A stretch of DNA of 5,255 bases. It comes from Chitinophagaceae bacterium (GTDB taxonomy: Bacteria > Bacteroidota > Bacteroidia > Chitinophagales > Chitinophagaceae). The DNA lies in NCBI GenBank assembly GCA_020853515.1, contig JADYYU010000428.1:1-5255 (forward strand), in the 5' to 3' direction. The notes under the pieces are model-generated. The model did not search any database, was not told where the DNA came from, and saw only the letters and a program-made list of their open reading frames with translations. Made by a program: the position numbers and the translations under genes. Each line of letters starts with the position of its first letter. The stretch's first letter is position 1. Shown here in pieces: positions 1 to 5,255 of this stretch.

Positions 1-392
1 CCCGTCAGGGCAACAATTATTCATTGGGTACCATCTATCAGATCCTCTGCGAAATGCTTGACATTCCTGTCTTTGCCATTCAACTGCCAAGGCAGCATTT
101 GCTGGCCTATTTCGACAATCAATACGACTTTTTTAATAAAGATCAAAAGCAAACACAACGAATACAGTTTTACATAGATGCTAATTCAGGGACTATTTTT
201 ACCCAAAATGATGTAGATTTTTATCTGAAAAAATACAATTTTGCTGTGAACGAAAATACCTACCTGCCACTCTCGAATCAGGAAATTATTTTAACTACGA
301 TCGAATCGCTGATTATGATGTATGATGAACTCAATGAAACCGAAAAATCTGCTGAACTCAACAGAATTCTGTCATTGCGCGATCTCGTTTAG
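1..392 (+). CDS. SirB1-type transglutaminase-like protein, C-terminal part (5' end outside window)
   Basis: The reading frame is open from base 3 and gives 129 visible residues before the TAG at 390-392, so the gene begins left of the window. A TTG at 24 is not needed as a start, because the residues before it (RQGNNYS) already fit the family. Seen: YSLGTIYQILCEMLDIPV followed by LPRQHLLAYFD, then YIDANSG about 27 residues later. This pattern matches the second half of the SirB1/transglutaminase-like core (Transglut_core2), where a His and an Asp complete a papain-like triad; here they would be visible residues 32 (His, bases 96-98) and 59 (Asp). The Cys part is upstream and cannot be checked. 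The C-terminus is helical and charged (MYDELNETEKSAELNRI), as expected for the TPR-like tail of these proteins. No signal peptide can be judged. The biochemical role of SirB1 proteins is poorly defined, so only the family is claimed. Confidence 0.72.
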   Translation, partial: RQGNNYSLGTIYQILCEMLDIPVFAIQLPRQHLLAYFDNQYDFFNKDQKQTQRIQFYIDANSGTIFTQNDVDFYLKKYNFAVNENTYLPLSNQEIILTTIESLIMMYDELNETEKSAELNRILSLRDLV

Positions 393-1139
393 CCTTTTGA
401 TCAGCCGCAACGGATGCGTCCGTTTGCCGCTTGTTTTATTGATGATTCCCTGGTGGTCGATCAAATCGGTCGTCACCCGCCCGTTGCCCTCACTTGCATG
501 AATAATTTCATGATCGTTCAATAAAATACCTACATGATTGATCTCCTGCTGATCGTTTTCAAAAAAAGCAAGGTCACCGCATGCGGCATTGCTGAGAAAA
601 TCAAGTACAACGCCCATTTCCATCTGTGCAGAGGCCAGGTGCGGAAGTAGTAAATTAAAAAACCGGTAAAACATTTTGGATAATCCTGAGCAGTCGATAC
701 CATAAATACTGCAACCACCCCATAAATAGGGCGCGTGCATAAAGCTGTTTAATATTTTCATTTTATAAACCTCATCGAAAGTACGTTTATCAGTTGACAA
801 TAAAGCGGTATCCTGCAATAGACTCAGATCTGCAACATTTTCTACAAAAGTTCCGCTCAGCAAGGGCATCGTGACTGTCGGCAGGTTAATTTGACCATGA
901 TGGCCCAATAGAATATGCGTGGTTGATGGAATACGATCACCGGCGATTTCGTCAAACTGCGATTGCAAAACCCAACCGCTTGTTTGCTGGTCATTGGTCT
1001 CAATCTTGATCCATTGACTTCCATTTTGCCCGACGACAGCCGCAAGATCACTGTAAAAAATTTGTGTATGCAGCTCCGACTTATGATCAGGCATTTTCAT
1101 GATATTGGCCACGTTTACTTTACATCTCAGTATTTTCAT
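372..1139 (-). CDS. NlpC/P60 (C40) cysteine peptidase with N-terminal SH3-like region
   Basis: The 255-residue protein is probably a gamma-D-glutamyl-L-diamino acid endopeptidase that cuts peptidoglycan stem peptides. Residues 1-65 look like a bacterial SH3 domain (SELHTQIFYSD, then WIKIETNDQQTSGWVLQSQF). Residues about 125-250 form the NlpC/P60 core: YLWGGCSIYGIDCSGL holds the catalytic Cys150, NHVGILL holds His202, and IIHASEG holds the third residue His214. The 12-residue His-His spacing equals that of E. coli Spr/MepS. The YLWGG...GIDCSGL form and the SH3-plus-C40 layout resemble YkfC-type enzymes, which act on free muropeptides. There is no signal peptide (it starts MKILRCKVNV), so a cytoplasmic recycling role is inferred. 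The length is usual for the Bacteroidota group. The ATG at 1139 places the SH3 region directly at the N-terminus; no Shine-Dalgarno is visible, which is normal in this phylum. The gene is convergent with the SirB1-type gene and overlaps it by 21 bp. Family certain, exact substrate inferred. Confidence 0.9.
   Translation of the reverse strand: MKILRCKVNVANIMKMPDHKSELHTQIFYSDLAAVVGQNGSQWIKIETNDQQTSGWVLQSQFDEIAGDRIPSTTHILLGHHGQINLPTVTMPLLSGTFVENVADLSLLQDTALLSTDKRTFDEVYKMKILNSFMHAPYLWGGCSIYGIDCSGLSKMFYRFFNLLLPHLASAQMEMGVVLDFLSNAACGDLAFFENDQQEINHVGILLNDHEIIHASEGNGRVTTDLIDHQGIINKTSGKRTHPLRLIKRLNEIAQ
404..440 (+). terminator. Possible intrinsic terminator for the SirB1-type gene
   Basis: Twelve bases after the plus-strand stop codon, AACGGA (409-414) pairs with TCCGTT (419-424) around the loop TGCG. 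After one bulged T the stem continues imperfectly with outer GC pairs (404-408 with 426-430, one mismatch). A T-rich run, TTGTTTTATT, follows at 431-440. The layout is that of a Rho-independent terminator, but the stem is interrupted, the T-run is broken by G and A, and the whole element lies antisense within the C-terminal codons of the convergent peptidase gene. The structure is read by eye with no energy calculation. Confidence 0.35.
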
Positions 1140-1220
1140 AGCCGTAATATTACACTGTTTTAGCTGTAAAAACCCTTGCGCCTTGCCTAAAGTTTTAAAT
1201 AATTTCAGACAATATTCATT

Positions 1221-1228
1221 TAAATTTG
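1221..1228 (+). promoter_or_regulatory. Candidate -7 promoter element of the CoA-binding/ABC/MFS operon
   Basis: TAAATTTG matches the Bacteroidota -7 consensus TAnnTTTG exactly. Its first base lies 29 bp before the ATG at 1250, almost the same distance as in the promoter at 5017-5047. No TTG is present at the expected -33 position (about 1197-1200, where the sequence is AAAT), so the promoter is incomplete by consensus and may be weak or activator-dependent. The rest of the 110-bp divergent gap shows no open frame and no clear minus-strand promoter for the peptidase gene. Confidence 0.4.
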
Positions 1229-1249
1229 CTGATCATAAAGTCATCTTAC

Positions 1250-1615
1250 ATGTCGCAAAAATATACCCTTGTGCTGGGGGCATCCGAAAAAGCAGACCGC
1301 TATAGCCATATGGCCGTTAAAAAACTGCGAAAGTACGGCCACCCGGTTCTGGCAATCGGCAGCCGTGCCGGCTACATAGATCAGACAGTAATCAGCACCG
1401 AAAAAGTGGCGGCAGAGCAGATTGATACCGTTACTTTATATCTGAATGCAGACAGGCAAAAAGAGTATTACAATTATATTTTGTCACTTAAACCGGCTCG
1501 CATTATTTTTAATCCCGGTACAGAAAATGACGAACTGGCCACACTGGCAGCAAACAATGATATCCGCACCATGGAAGCCTGCACATTGGTGATGCTGGGA
1601 ACCGGACAATACTAG
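1250..1615 (+). CDS. Small CoA-binding Rossmann-fold protein
   Basis: The 121-residue protein is one CoA_binding_2 domain, the nucleotide-binding fold related to the CoA-binding domain of succinyl-CoA synthetase and acyl-CoA synthetases. Seen: a first strand and glycine turn YTLVLGAS (5-12, phosphate-binding), HPVLAIG (31-37), DTVTLYLN (59-66), ARIIFNPGTEN (83-93) and a C-terminal EACTLVML (109-116). The domain fills the whole protein, with no ATP-grasp or ligase part, so it probably binds CoA or a related nucleotide rather than catalysing synthetase chemistry; the physiological role is unknown. The ATG at 1250 is chosen because it puts the first beta strand five residues from the start, as in the family. 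A TTG at 1226 in frame would add eight residues (MLIIKSSY) and would overlap the -7 element. It is the first gene of a tight plus-strand run, 21 bp before the ABC ATPase gene. No membrane segment or signal peptide is seen. Confidence 0.85.
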   Translation: MSQKYTLVLGASEKADRYSHMAVKKLRKYGHPVLAIGSRAGYIDQTVISTEKVAAEQIDTVTLYLNADRQKEYYNYILSLKPARIIFNPGTENDELATLAANNDIRTMEACTLVMLGTGQY

Positions 1616-1636
1616 CCATCAAATTTCATCAAATTC

Positions 1637-2263
1637 ATGTACGCGCCCACTTTGAAAATTGAACTGATCAATATCGAGAAAAAATTTAGCCAGGAACTCT
1701 TGTTCAGCGGTATCAGTCATACTTTTGCGGCCCCTTGTAAAGCGGCGCTGCTTGGAATCAACGGTTCAGGCAAATCAACCTTGCTGCAAATCATTTCCGG
1801 ATATTTATCGCCGGGTAAAGGTCAGATCAATTACGTATCAGATGGTCGTAAACTTGCCGAAGATGAAATATTTGAAACGGTTTCAATCTGCGCTCCTTAT
1901 CTTGAACTCATTGAAGAGATGACCCTGACCGAATTTCTGCAATATCATTTCGCATTCAAAAAGCAAAAAATGCCGGTTAATGAAATCATCCGCTACATTG
2001 GTTTGGAAAAATCAAAAGACAAATTTATTGAACAATACTCAAGCGGCATGAAACAGCGGGTAAAACTTGCTCAGGCCTTTTGCTGCGATACTTCAGTGTT
2101 ACTGCTGGATGAACCCTGCACCAATCTCGATGAAGATGGGTTTGCCTTGTACGAAAAAATGCTACGCGATTTTACTGAAAACCGCATCGTGATCATCGCA
2201 AGCAATGATCCGGAGGAAACAAAATGCTGTACCGAAAAATATTTTATTCGTGATTTTAAATAA
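1637..2263 (+). CDS. Stand-alone ABC transporter ATP-binding protein
   Basis: The 208-residue protein is one ABC nucleotide-binding domain without a membrane part. Motifs in order: Walker A GINGSGKST (40-48), signature SSGMKQ (135-140), Walker B VLLLDEP (154-160) with the catalytic Glu159, and D-loop NLDE (163-166). Two usual residues differ. At the Q-loop the segment SICAPYLELIEEMTLTE has Ala86 where Gln is expected, and at the H-loop the switch His is Asn190 (IIASNDPEE). From memory, related short Bacteroidota ATPases resembling CcmA share both features, so this is probably a subfamily trait and not decay. The protein is somewhat shorter than typical importer ATPases (about 230-250). The domain is complete and in frame. 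No ABC permease gene is present in the window; its neighbours are a CoA-binding protein (21 bp upstream) and an MFS transporter (6 bp downstream), so its membrane partner must be elsewhere or absent. Substrate and direction of transport are unknown. Confidence 0.88.
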   Translation: MYAPTLKIELINIEKKFSQELLFSGISHTFAAPCKAALLGINGSGKSTLLQIISGYLSPGKGQINYVSDGRKLAEDEIFETVSICAPYLELIEEMTLTEFLQYHFAFKKQKMPVNEIIRYIGLEKSKDKFIEQYSSGMKQRVKLAQAFCCDTSVLLLDEPCTNLDEDGFALYEKMLRDFTENRIVIIASNDPEETKCCTEKYFIRDFK

Positions 2264-2269
2264 ACGATC

Positions 2270-3580
2270 ATGCAGCTAAACGACCCGAAAACGATCCGGG
2301 CATGGACCTATTACGACTGGGCCAATTCAGCCTATTCGCTGGTGATCACAACAGCCATTTTTCCACTCTATTATAATAGCATCGTAGATAATAAAATCAA
2401 GTTGCTTGGTTTCGAAATTGTGAGCGAATCTCTTGCCTCCTACTCCATTTCACTTTCATTTCTCATCATTGCTATTTTATCACCCATCTTATCGTCAATC
2501 GCTGATTACCGCGGAAATAAACGCAGCTTTATGCAGTTTTTTTGCTACCTCGGTTCGGCGGCCTGCTGCGCTATGTACTTTTTTAAAAGAGAAGGAACGC
2601 AGGAAGCCAATGTACTGTATGGCCTCACTTGTTCAGTACTGGCCTCGATCGGTTATTGCGGCAGCATTGTGTTTTATAATGCATATCTGCCCGAAATAGC
2701 CGGAAAAGAAAAGCAGGACACGGTAAGCGCCAAAGGGTTTGCGATGGGCTATATTGGCAGTGTAATACTGATGTTGGTATGTTTTGCTTTTATTCTGCTG
2801 AACGATCAATTGGGCTGGAATCTGAAAGATTATCCTGCCAGAATTTCGTTTGTGATGGTAGGTATCTGGTGGGCCGGATTTGCACAGATCACCTTTCGTA
2901 AGTTAAAGCCACCGAAAAAACAAAACCTGCAGTCTACTGCCATAACCGGAAAGGTAATCAGCAATGGTTATCGTGAGCTGCAGAAAGTCTGGAATGAACT
3001 GCAGCACTATCCTACCTTGAAAAAGTATCTTCTTTCATTTTTCTTTTACAATATGGGTGTACAAACTGTGATGTATATGGCCACCTATTTTGCAAGTAAG
3101 GAACTGCAAATGGCGGCCACTCAATTATTGAGTGTAGTACTCATTATTCAGGTCGTGGCTATTGGTGGTGCCTGGCTTTTTGCTAAAATATCAGAACGCC
3201 TGGGCAACAAAATCTCACTGCTCAGTTTGGTGCTCATCTGGATAGGCATCTGCTTTGCTGCTTATTTCGTGAGGTCAGTGAATCAGTTTTACCTGCTGGC
3301 ATTTGCCGTGGGCATGGTAATGGGCGGCATACAATCCATGTCGCGTTCTACATACTCAAAGTTATTACCGGCAACAACCGATACGGCCTCTTATTTTAGC
3401 TTTTATGATGTATGCGACAAAACAGGCATCGTAATCGGTACCCTGTCTTTTGGACTGATTGCACAACTGATGGGCGGGATGCGCAATTCTACCCTGGCTT
3501 TGTCTTGTTATTTTATCATAGGACTGCTATTGCTGCTACGCATCCGGAAAAATGAATTTGAAGTTAAAGTTACTGAATAG
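2270..3580 (+). CDS. MFS transporter, UMF1 / Atg22-like family
   Basis: The 436-residue inner-membrane protein shows about twelve hydrophobic segments, near residues 20-38, 55-76, 87-105, 115-137, 156-178, 190-208, 253-275, 284-305, 314-335, 338-357, 384-402 and 406-424. The long central loop (209-252) is basic and cytoplasmic. Family signs are the N-terminal AWTYYDWANSAYS (11-23), the loop 2-3 MFS motif ADYRGNKR (78-85) and GGIQSMSRSTYSKLLP (352-367), all typical of UMF1 proteins, the bacterial relatives of yeast vacuolar effluxer Atg22. Atg22 exports amino acids from the vacuole; bacterial substrates are not established, so none is assigned. The length is usual for the family and the gene is intact. 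The ATG at 2270 is six bases after the stop of the ABC ATPase gene, which indicates co-transcription and probable translational coupling. Its last 11 bp overlap the 3' end of the convergent beta-helix gene, and no clear terminator follows. Confidence 0.9.
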   Translation: MQLNDPKTIRAWTYYDWANSAYSLVITTAIFPLYYNSIVDNKIKLLGFEIVSESLASYSISLSFLIIAILSPILSSIADYRGNKRSFMQFFCYLGSAACCAMYFFKREGTQEANVLYGLTCSVLASIGYCGSIVFYNAYLPEIAGKEKQDTVSAKGFAMGYIGSVILMLVCFAFILLNDQLGWNLKDYPARISFVMVGIWWAGFAQITFRKLKPPKKQNLQSTAITGKVISNGYRELQKVWNELQHYPTLKKYLLSFFFYNMGVQTVMYMATYFASKELQMAATQLLSVVLIIQVVAIGGAWLFAKISERLGNKISLLSLVLIWIGICFAAYFVRSVNQFYLLAFAVGMVMGGIQSMSRSTYSKLLPATTDTASYFSFYDVCDKTGIVIGTLSFGLIAQLMGGMRNSTLALSCYFIIGLLLLLRIRKNEFEVKVTE

Positions 3581-4964
3581 CCATTCTTTTTACAGATTGG
3601 CGGCCCTCCTTATTTGTGATGACCGCCTGATAAAGACCGGCAGGTAAATTAACCTGAATATATTGTTTCTGATCAGTTTCGAATACACATTTTCCCGACA
3701 GGTCAAATAATTTCAGTTTAACACAGGTTTCGGATAAGTAAAAGCTACCCCTTGCCGGATTGGGATAAATCAGAAAATAATCTGTTTCTGTACTAGAAAC
3801 CGCAGCCGGCACACATTCTTCATAAGCGCCAATGTCAAACGACGCATTCGTGCAACGGCTGGCAAAATTTTGCGGATGTACAGACACCGATTGTGGTGAA
3901 AGTGAAAATGATCCTACCGATCCGGGTGCCATGCCCTGATTAAAAAGCGGGCTGCTTCCGTACGTCGGAAAACTGATCTGATACTGATAATTCGCAGCAT
4001 CCTGAAACATCAGTGCCGCATAGCTGTTCACGATCATATTCTTCATAGTGTCTATGACCAGTGGCGCATTTGTATAAAATGTACCCATCCCGGCGCAGAC
4101 ATTATTATAGGCTTTAAATAATTCGGTGCCGCTGCTGATATCAAAGAAAGAGCCAACGTTTTTTTCATTCACCAGGGTATTATTGATCACATAAAGTTCA
4201 TTGAACACTGCATTGGCAAGGCCTTCCAGACCATAACCAACCAAATTATTATTTTGGGAGGCCTGTTGCTGATTGATAATATTACCAATTAAAAAGGATC
4301 TGCCTCCGTTGGGAAGATCAATATTGCGGCTGTCAGTTCCTGACTCAGACGTGATACGGTTATATAATATGTAATTATTTTTTGCCCTGCTTTTTACTTC
4401 ATGTCCCACAAAAGCATCGTGCGAATAATTATATTGAAACACAAATGTGTCGATGTGATTAATGTAAATATTGTGTGAGTAACCGTCACCATAGCCATTA
4501 AATGCCAGTTCGCTTTTTTCGATCATTATTTTGCAGTTCGAAATATCACCGGCCAGCAAACCCATTTCATTATGATGAAAATAGCAATGCACGGCAGTCA
4601 GGTTAGCTCCTTCCTGACGGATGCCTGCGCCGTTTTTGTCGGCCACGGTACAATGACTGAATTCGATATTCTCTACCCTGGTGTCGTTGCCGCCTATCAC
4701 CCAGATCGCTTTACCGCCATAAGCGGCACCATTCGCATCAAGGTGTGCATAGCCTTGACCGACACCTTTCAATACCAGATTATTCTTACTCCAATAACAT
4801 ACGTCCGAAACATAAGTGGCAGCGTCTATTAATACGGTGTCGCCATCATTCACAAGCGAACTTACCTGGCTGGGTTTGGTATAAACCTGCGTGGGCCCCA
4901 CCAGCCAGGTAGCAGCCTGACTGATCAATGGACAAAACAGGAATGTAAAAAGGATTCGTTTCAT
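3570..4964 (-). CDS. Secreted right-handed beta-helix protein with type IX secretion sorting domain
   Basis: The 464-residue protein has a Sec signal peptide (MKRILFTFLFCPLISQA, likely cut after Ala17), then about 370 residues of short repeated strands rich in Asn and Gly (VLKGVGQG, RVENIEFSHC, LTAVHCYFHHNEMGLL, IMIEKSELAFNG) typical of a right-handed parallel beta-helix like that of pectate lyases. DIGAYE (377-382) is a common end of such helices. Residues about 396-464 form a type A T9SS sorting domain: IYPNPARGSFYL (399-410), KLKLFDLSGK (416-425), VNLPAGLYQAVI (438-449) and RMAIQ at the end. It should cross the inner membrane by Sec and the outer membrane by the type IX system, to be released or anchored on the surface. 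Inside the helix, SHNIY (163-167), GHEVKSRA (187-194), NIDLPNGG (214-221) and GYGLEG (243-248) recur in a similar order in hypothetical beta-helix proteins I recall from other bacteria. A polysaccharide lyase or binding role is plausible but unproven. The gene stands alone on its strand. Confidence 0.87.
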   Translation of the reverse strand: MKRILFTFLFCPLISQAATWLVGPTQVYTKPSQVSSLVNDGDTVLIDAATYVSDVCYWSKNNLVLKGVGQGYAHLDANGAAYGGKAIWVIGGNDTRVENIEFSHCTVADKNGAGIRQEGANLTAVHCYFHHNEMGLLAGDISNCKIMIEKSELAFNGYGDGYSHNIYINHIDTFVFQYNYSHDAFVGHEVKSRAKNNYILYNRITSESGTDSRNIDLPNGGRSFLIGNIINQQQASQNNNLVGYGLEGLANAVFNELYVINNTLVNEKNVGSFFDISSGTELFKAYNNVCAGMGTFYTNAPLVIDTMKNMIVNSYAALMFQDAANYQYQISFPTYGSSPLFNQGMAPGSVGSFSLSPQSVSVHPQNFASRCTNASFDIGAYEECVPAAVSSTETDYFLIYPNPARGSFYLSETCVKLKLFDLSGKCVFETDQKQYIQVNLPAGLYQAVITNKEGRQSVKRMAIQ

Positions 4965-5016
4965 ATCATACGTATTTCATGTAAATATAATAATTGCAGT
5001 GCACCAAAGTAAATTA

Positions 5017-5047
5017 TTGGATTTAATATATTAAAACACTAAATTTG
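5017..5047 (+). promoter_or_regulatory. Bacteroidota-type promoter for the MORN-repeat gene
   Basis: A -33 TTG (5017-5019) and an exact -7 TAAATTTG (5040-5047, consensus TAnnTTTG) are separated by 20 bp, within the spacing known for the sigma-ABfr type housekeeping sigma factor of Bacteroidota. Transcription would begin about 5-8 bp downstream, leaving a short A-rich leader of roughly 15 bases before the ATG at 5068, with no Shine-Dalgarno. This is the best promoter in the window. The spacer holds a 14-bp palindrome. Confidence 0.6.
5022..5035. repeat. 14-bp perfect palindrome in the promoter spacer (possible operator)
   Basis: TTTAATATATTAAA equals its own reverse complement and lies wholly between the -33 and -7 elements of the promoter at 5017-5047. 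A dimeric repressor bound here would block RNA polymerase. The element is made only of A and T in an AT-rich spacer, so chance is a serious alternative. Confidence 0.3.
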
Positions 5048-5067
5048 TTCCATCAAAAATTACAACT

Positions 5068-5255
5068 ATGCGCATTTCCCATACTCTGCTGTTCTTATCG
5101 TTTTTCACGTTTGCTGCTATGGCAAAAAAAAATACCGTTGTACTAGCAGACGGCACCAAATGTAATTATGAAACCGAAAAGGGAATGCTCGACGGTCAGT
5201 ACCGGTCTTACTATGAGAATGGTAAACTCAAAGCAGAAGGTACTTTTTCGCAAAA
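5068..5255 (+). CDS. Secreted MORN-repeat (MORN_2-like) protein, N-terminal part, cut by window end
   Basis: The ATG at 5068 opens a frame of 62 codons that runs off the right edge without a stop. Residues 1-19 (MRISHTLLFLSFFTFAAMA) form a signal peptide with a likely cut after Ala19, so the product is periplasmic or exported. From residue 39, GMLDGQYRSYYENGKLKAEG fits the MORN_2 / YwqK-like repeat (G.y..yy.nGklk.eG), of which several tandem copies are usual. Such proteins are common and often multicopy in Bacteroidota; some are labelled antitoxin YwqK by automated annotation, but that label gives no real function. The start is supported by the signal peptide and by the promoter ending 20 bp upstream. 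It is divergent from the beta-helix gene across 103 bp; a functional link between them is not shown. Confidence 0.68.
   Translation, partial: MRISHTLLFLSFFTFAAMAKKNTVVLADGTKCNYETEKGMLDGQYRSYYENGKLKAEGTFSQ

Noticed and set aside
24..26. TTG as start of the left-edge gene
   Set aside because: The frame is open upstream to the window edge and the preceding residues RQGNNYS fit the SirB1-type family, so the gene is simply cut by the window.
362..371. 10-bp palindrome CAGAATTCTG beside the peptidase stop codon
   Set aside because: It has no loop and no T-run on the minus strand next to it, and it is explained by coding sequence of the SirB1-type gene; it does not make a terminator.
1144..1153. 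10-bp palindrome GTAATATTAC four bases before the peptidase start codon
   Set aside because: It is short and AT-rich, likely by chance, with no promoter nearby on the minus strand to give it meaning.
1226..1249. TTG start giving eight more residues to the CoA-binding protein
   Set aside because: It overlaps the -7 promoter element, and the family begins a few residues before the first beta strand, as the ATG at 1250 gives.
3599..3627. GGCGG...CCGCC inverted repeat after the MFS stop codon as a terminator
   Set aside because: The five-base arms are separated by a 19-base loop and no T-run follows; the sequence is explained as codons of the sorting domain of the beta-helix protein.
4572..4832. 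86-codon plus-strand open frame inside the beta-helix gene
   Set aside because: It lies wholly antisense to a well-supported gene and shows no recognisable domain; the other internal frames in the peptidase, ABC and MFS genes were dropped for the same reason.
4982..5008. Minus-strand promoter for the beta-helix gene (TTTG and TATATTTA)
   Set aside because: The -7-like word ends in A instead of G and the spacing to TTTG is only 15 bp, shorter than the usual 17-23 bp.
5068..5255. MORN-repeat protein as the antitoxin of a toxin-antitoxin pair
   Set aside because: The YwqK antitoxin label comes from automated naming; the protein has a signal peptide, and no toxin gene is visible.

Overview
The window looks like ordinary chromosome of a member of the Bacteroidota, plausibly near Chitinophagales or Sphingobacteriales (the order is a guess). 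Three things support this. A secreted protein ends in a type IX secretion (Por) sorting domain. Two upstream regions carry the Bacteroidota-type -7 promoter word TAnnTTTG. The protein variants resemble the forms I know from that phylum. Coding density is high, base composition is moderately AT-rich, and I see no insertion sequence, phage gene, CRISPR array, tRNA or rRNA.

Layout from left to right. (1) The 3' part of a SirB1-type transglutaminase-like gene enters from outside on the plus strand and ends at 392. (2) A convergent NlpC/P60 (C40) peptidase gene with an SH3-like front half lies at 372-1139 on the minus strand; the two 3' ends overlap by 21 bp. (3) A divergent 110-bp gap carries a -7 promoter word at 1221-1228. 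(4) A compact plus-strand operon follows: a small CoA-binding Rossmann protein (1250-1615), a stand-alone ABC ATPase (1637-2263) and a 12-helix UMF1-type MFS transporter (2270-3580), with gaps of 21 and 6 bp. (5) A convergent minus-strand gene (3570-4964) encodes a secreted right-handed beta-helix protein with an N-terminal signal peptide and a C-terminal type IX sorting domain; its 3' end overlaps the transporter gene by 11 bp. (6) A 103-bp AT-rich divergent spacer holds a good Bacteroidota promoter, with a 14-bp palindrome between its two elements. (7) The first 62 codons of a secreted MORN-repeat protein gene (5068 onward) run off the right edge.

Functionally, the C40 enzyme has no signal peptide and fits cytoplasmic muropeptide recycling. 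The three-gene operon is probably co-transcribed, but the substrate of neither its ATPase nor its transporter can be read from sequence. The beta-helix protein is exported through Sec and then the type IX system, and may act on or bind a polysaccharide. I found no convincing new multi-gene system. The items most worth a second look are the beta-helix protein with regularly spaced polar motifs, the orphan ABC ATPase with non-canonical Q- and H-loop residues, and the small regulatory signals (promoter plus palindrome, and a terminator-like hairpin lying antisense inside the peptidase gene).
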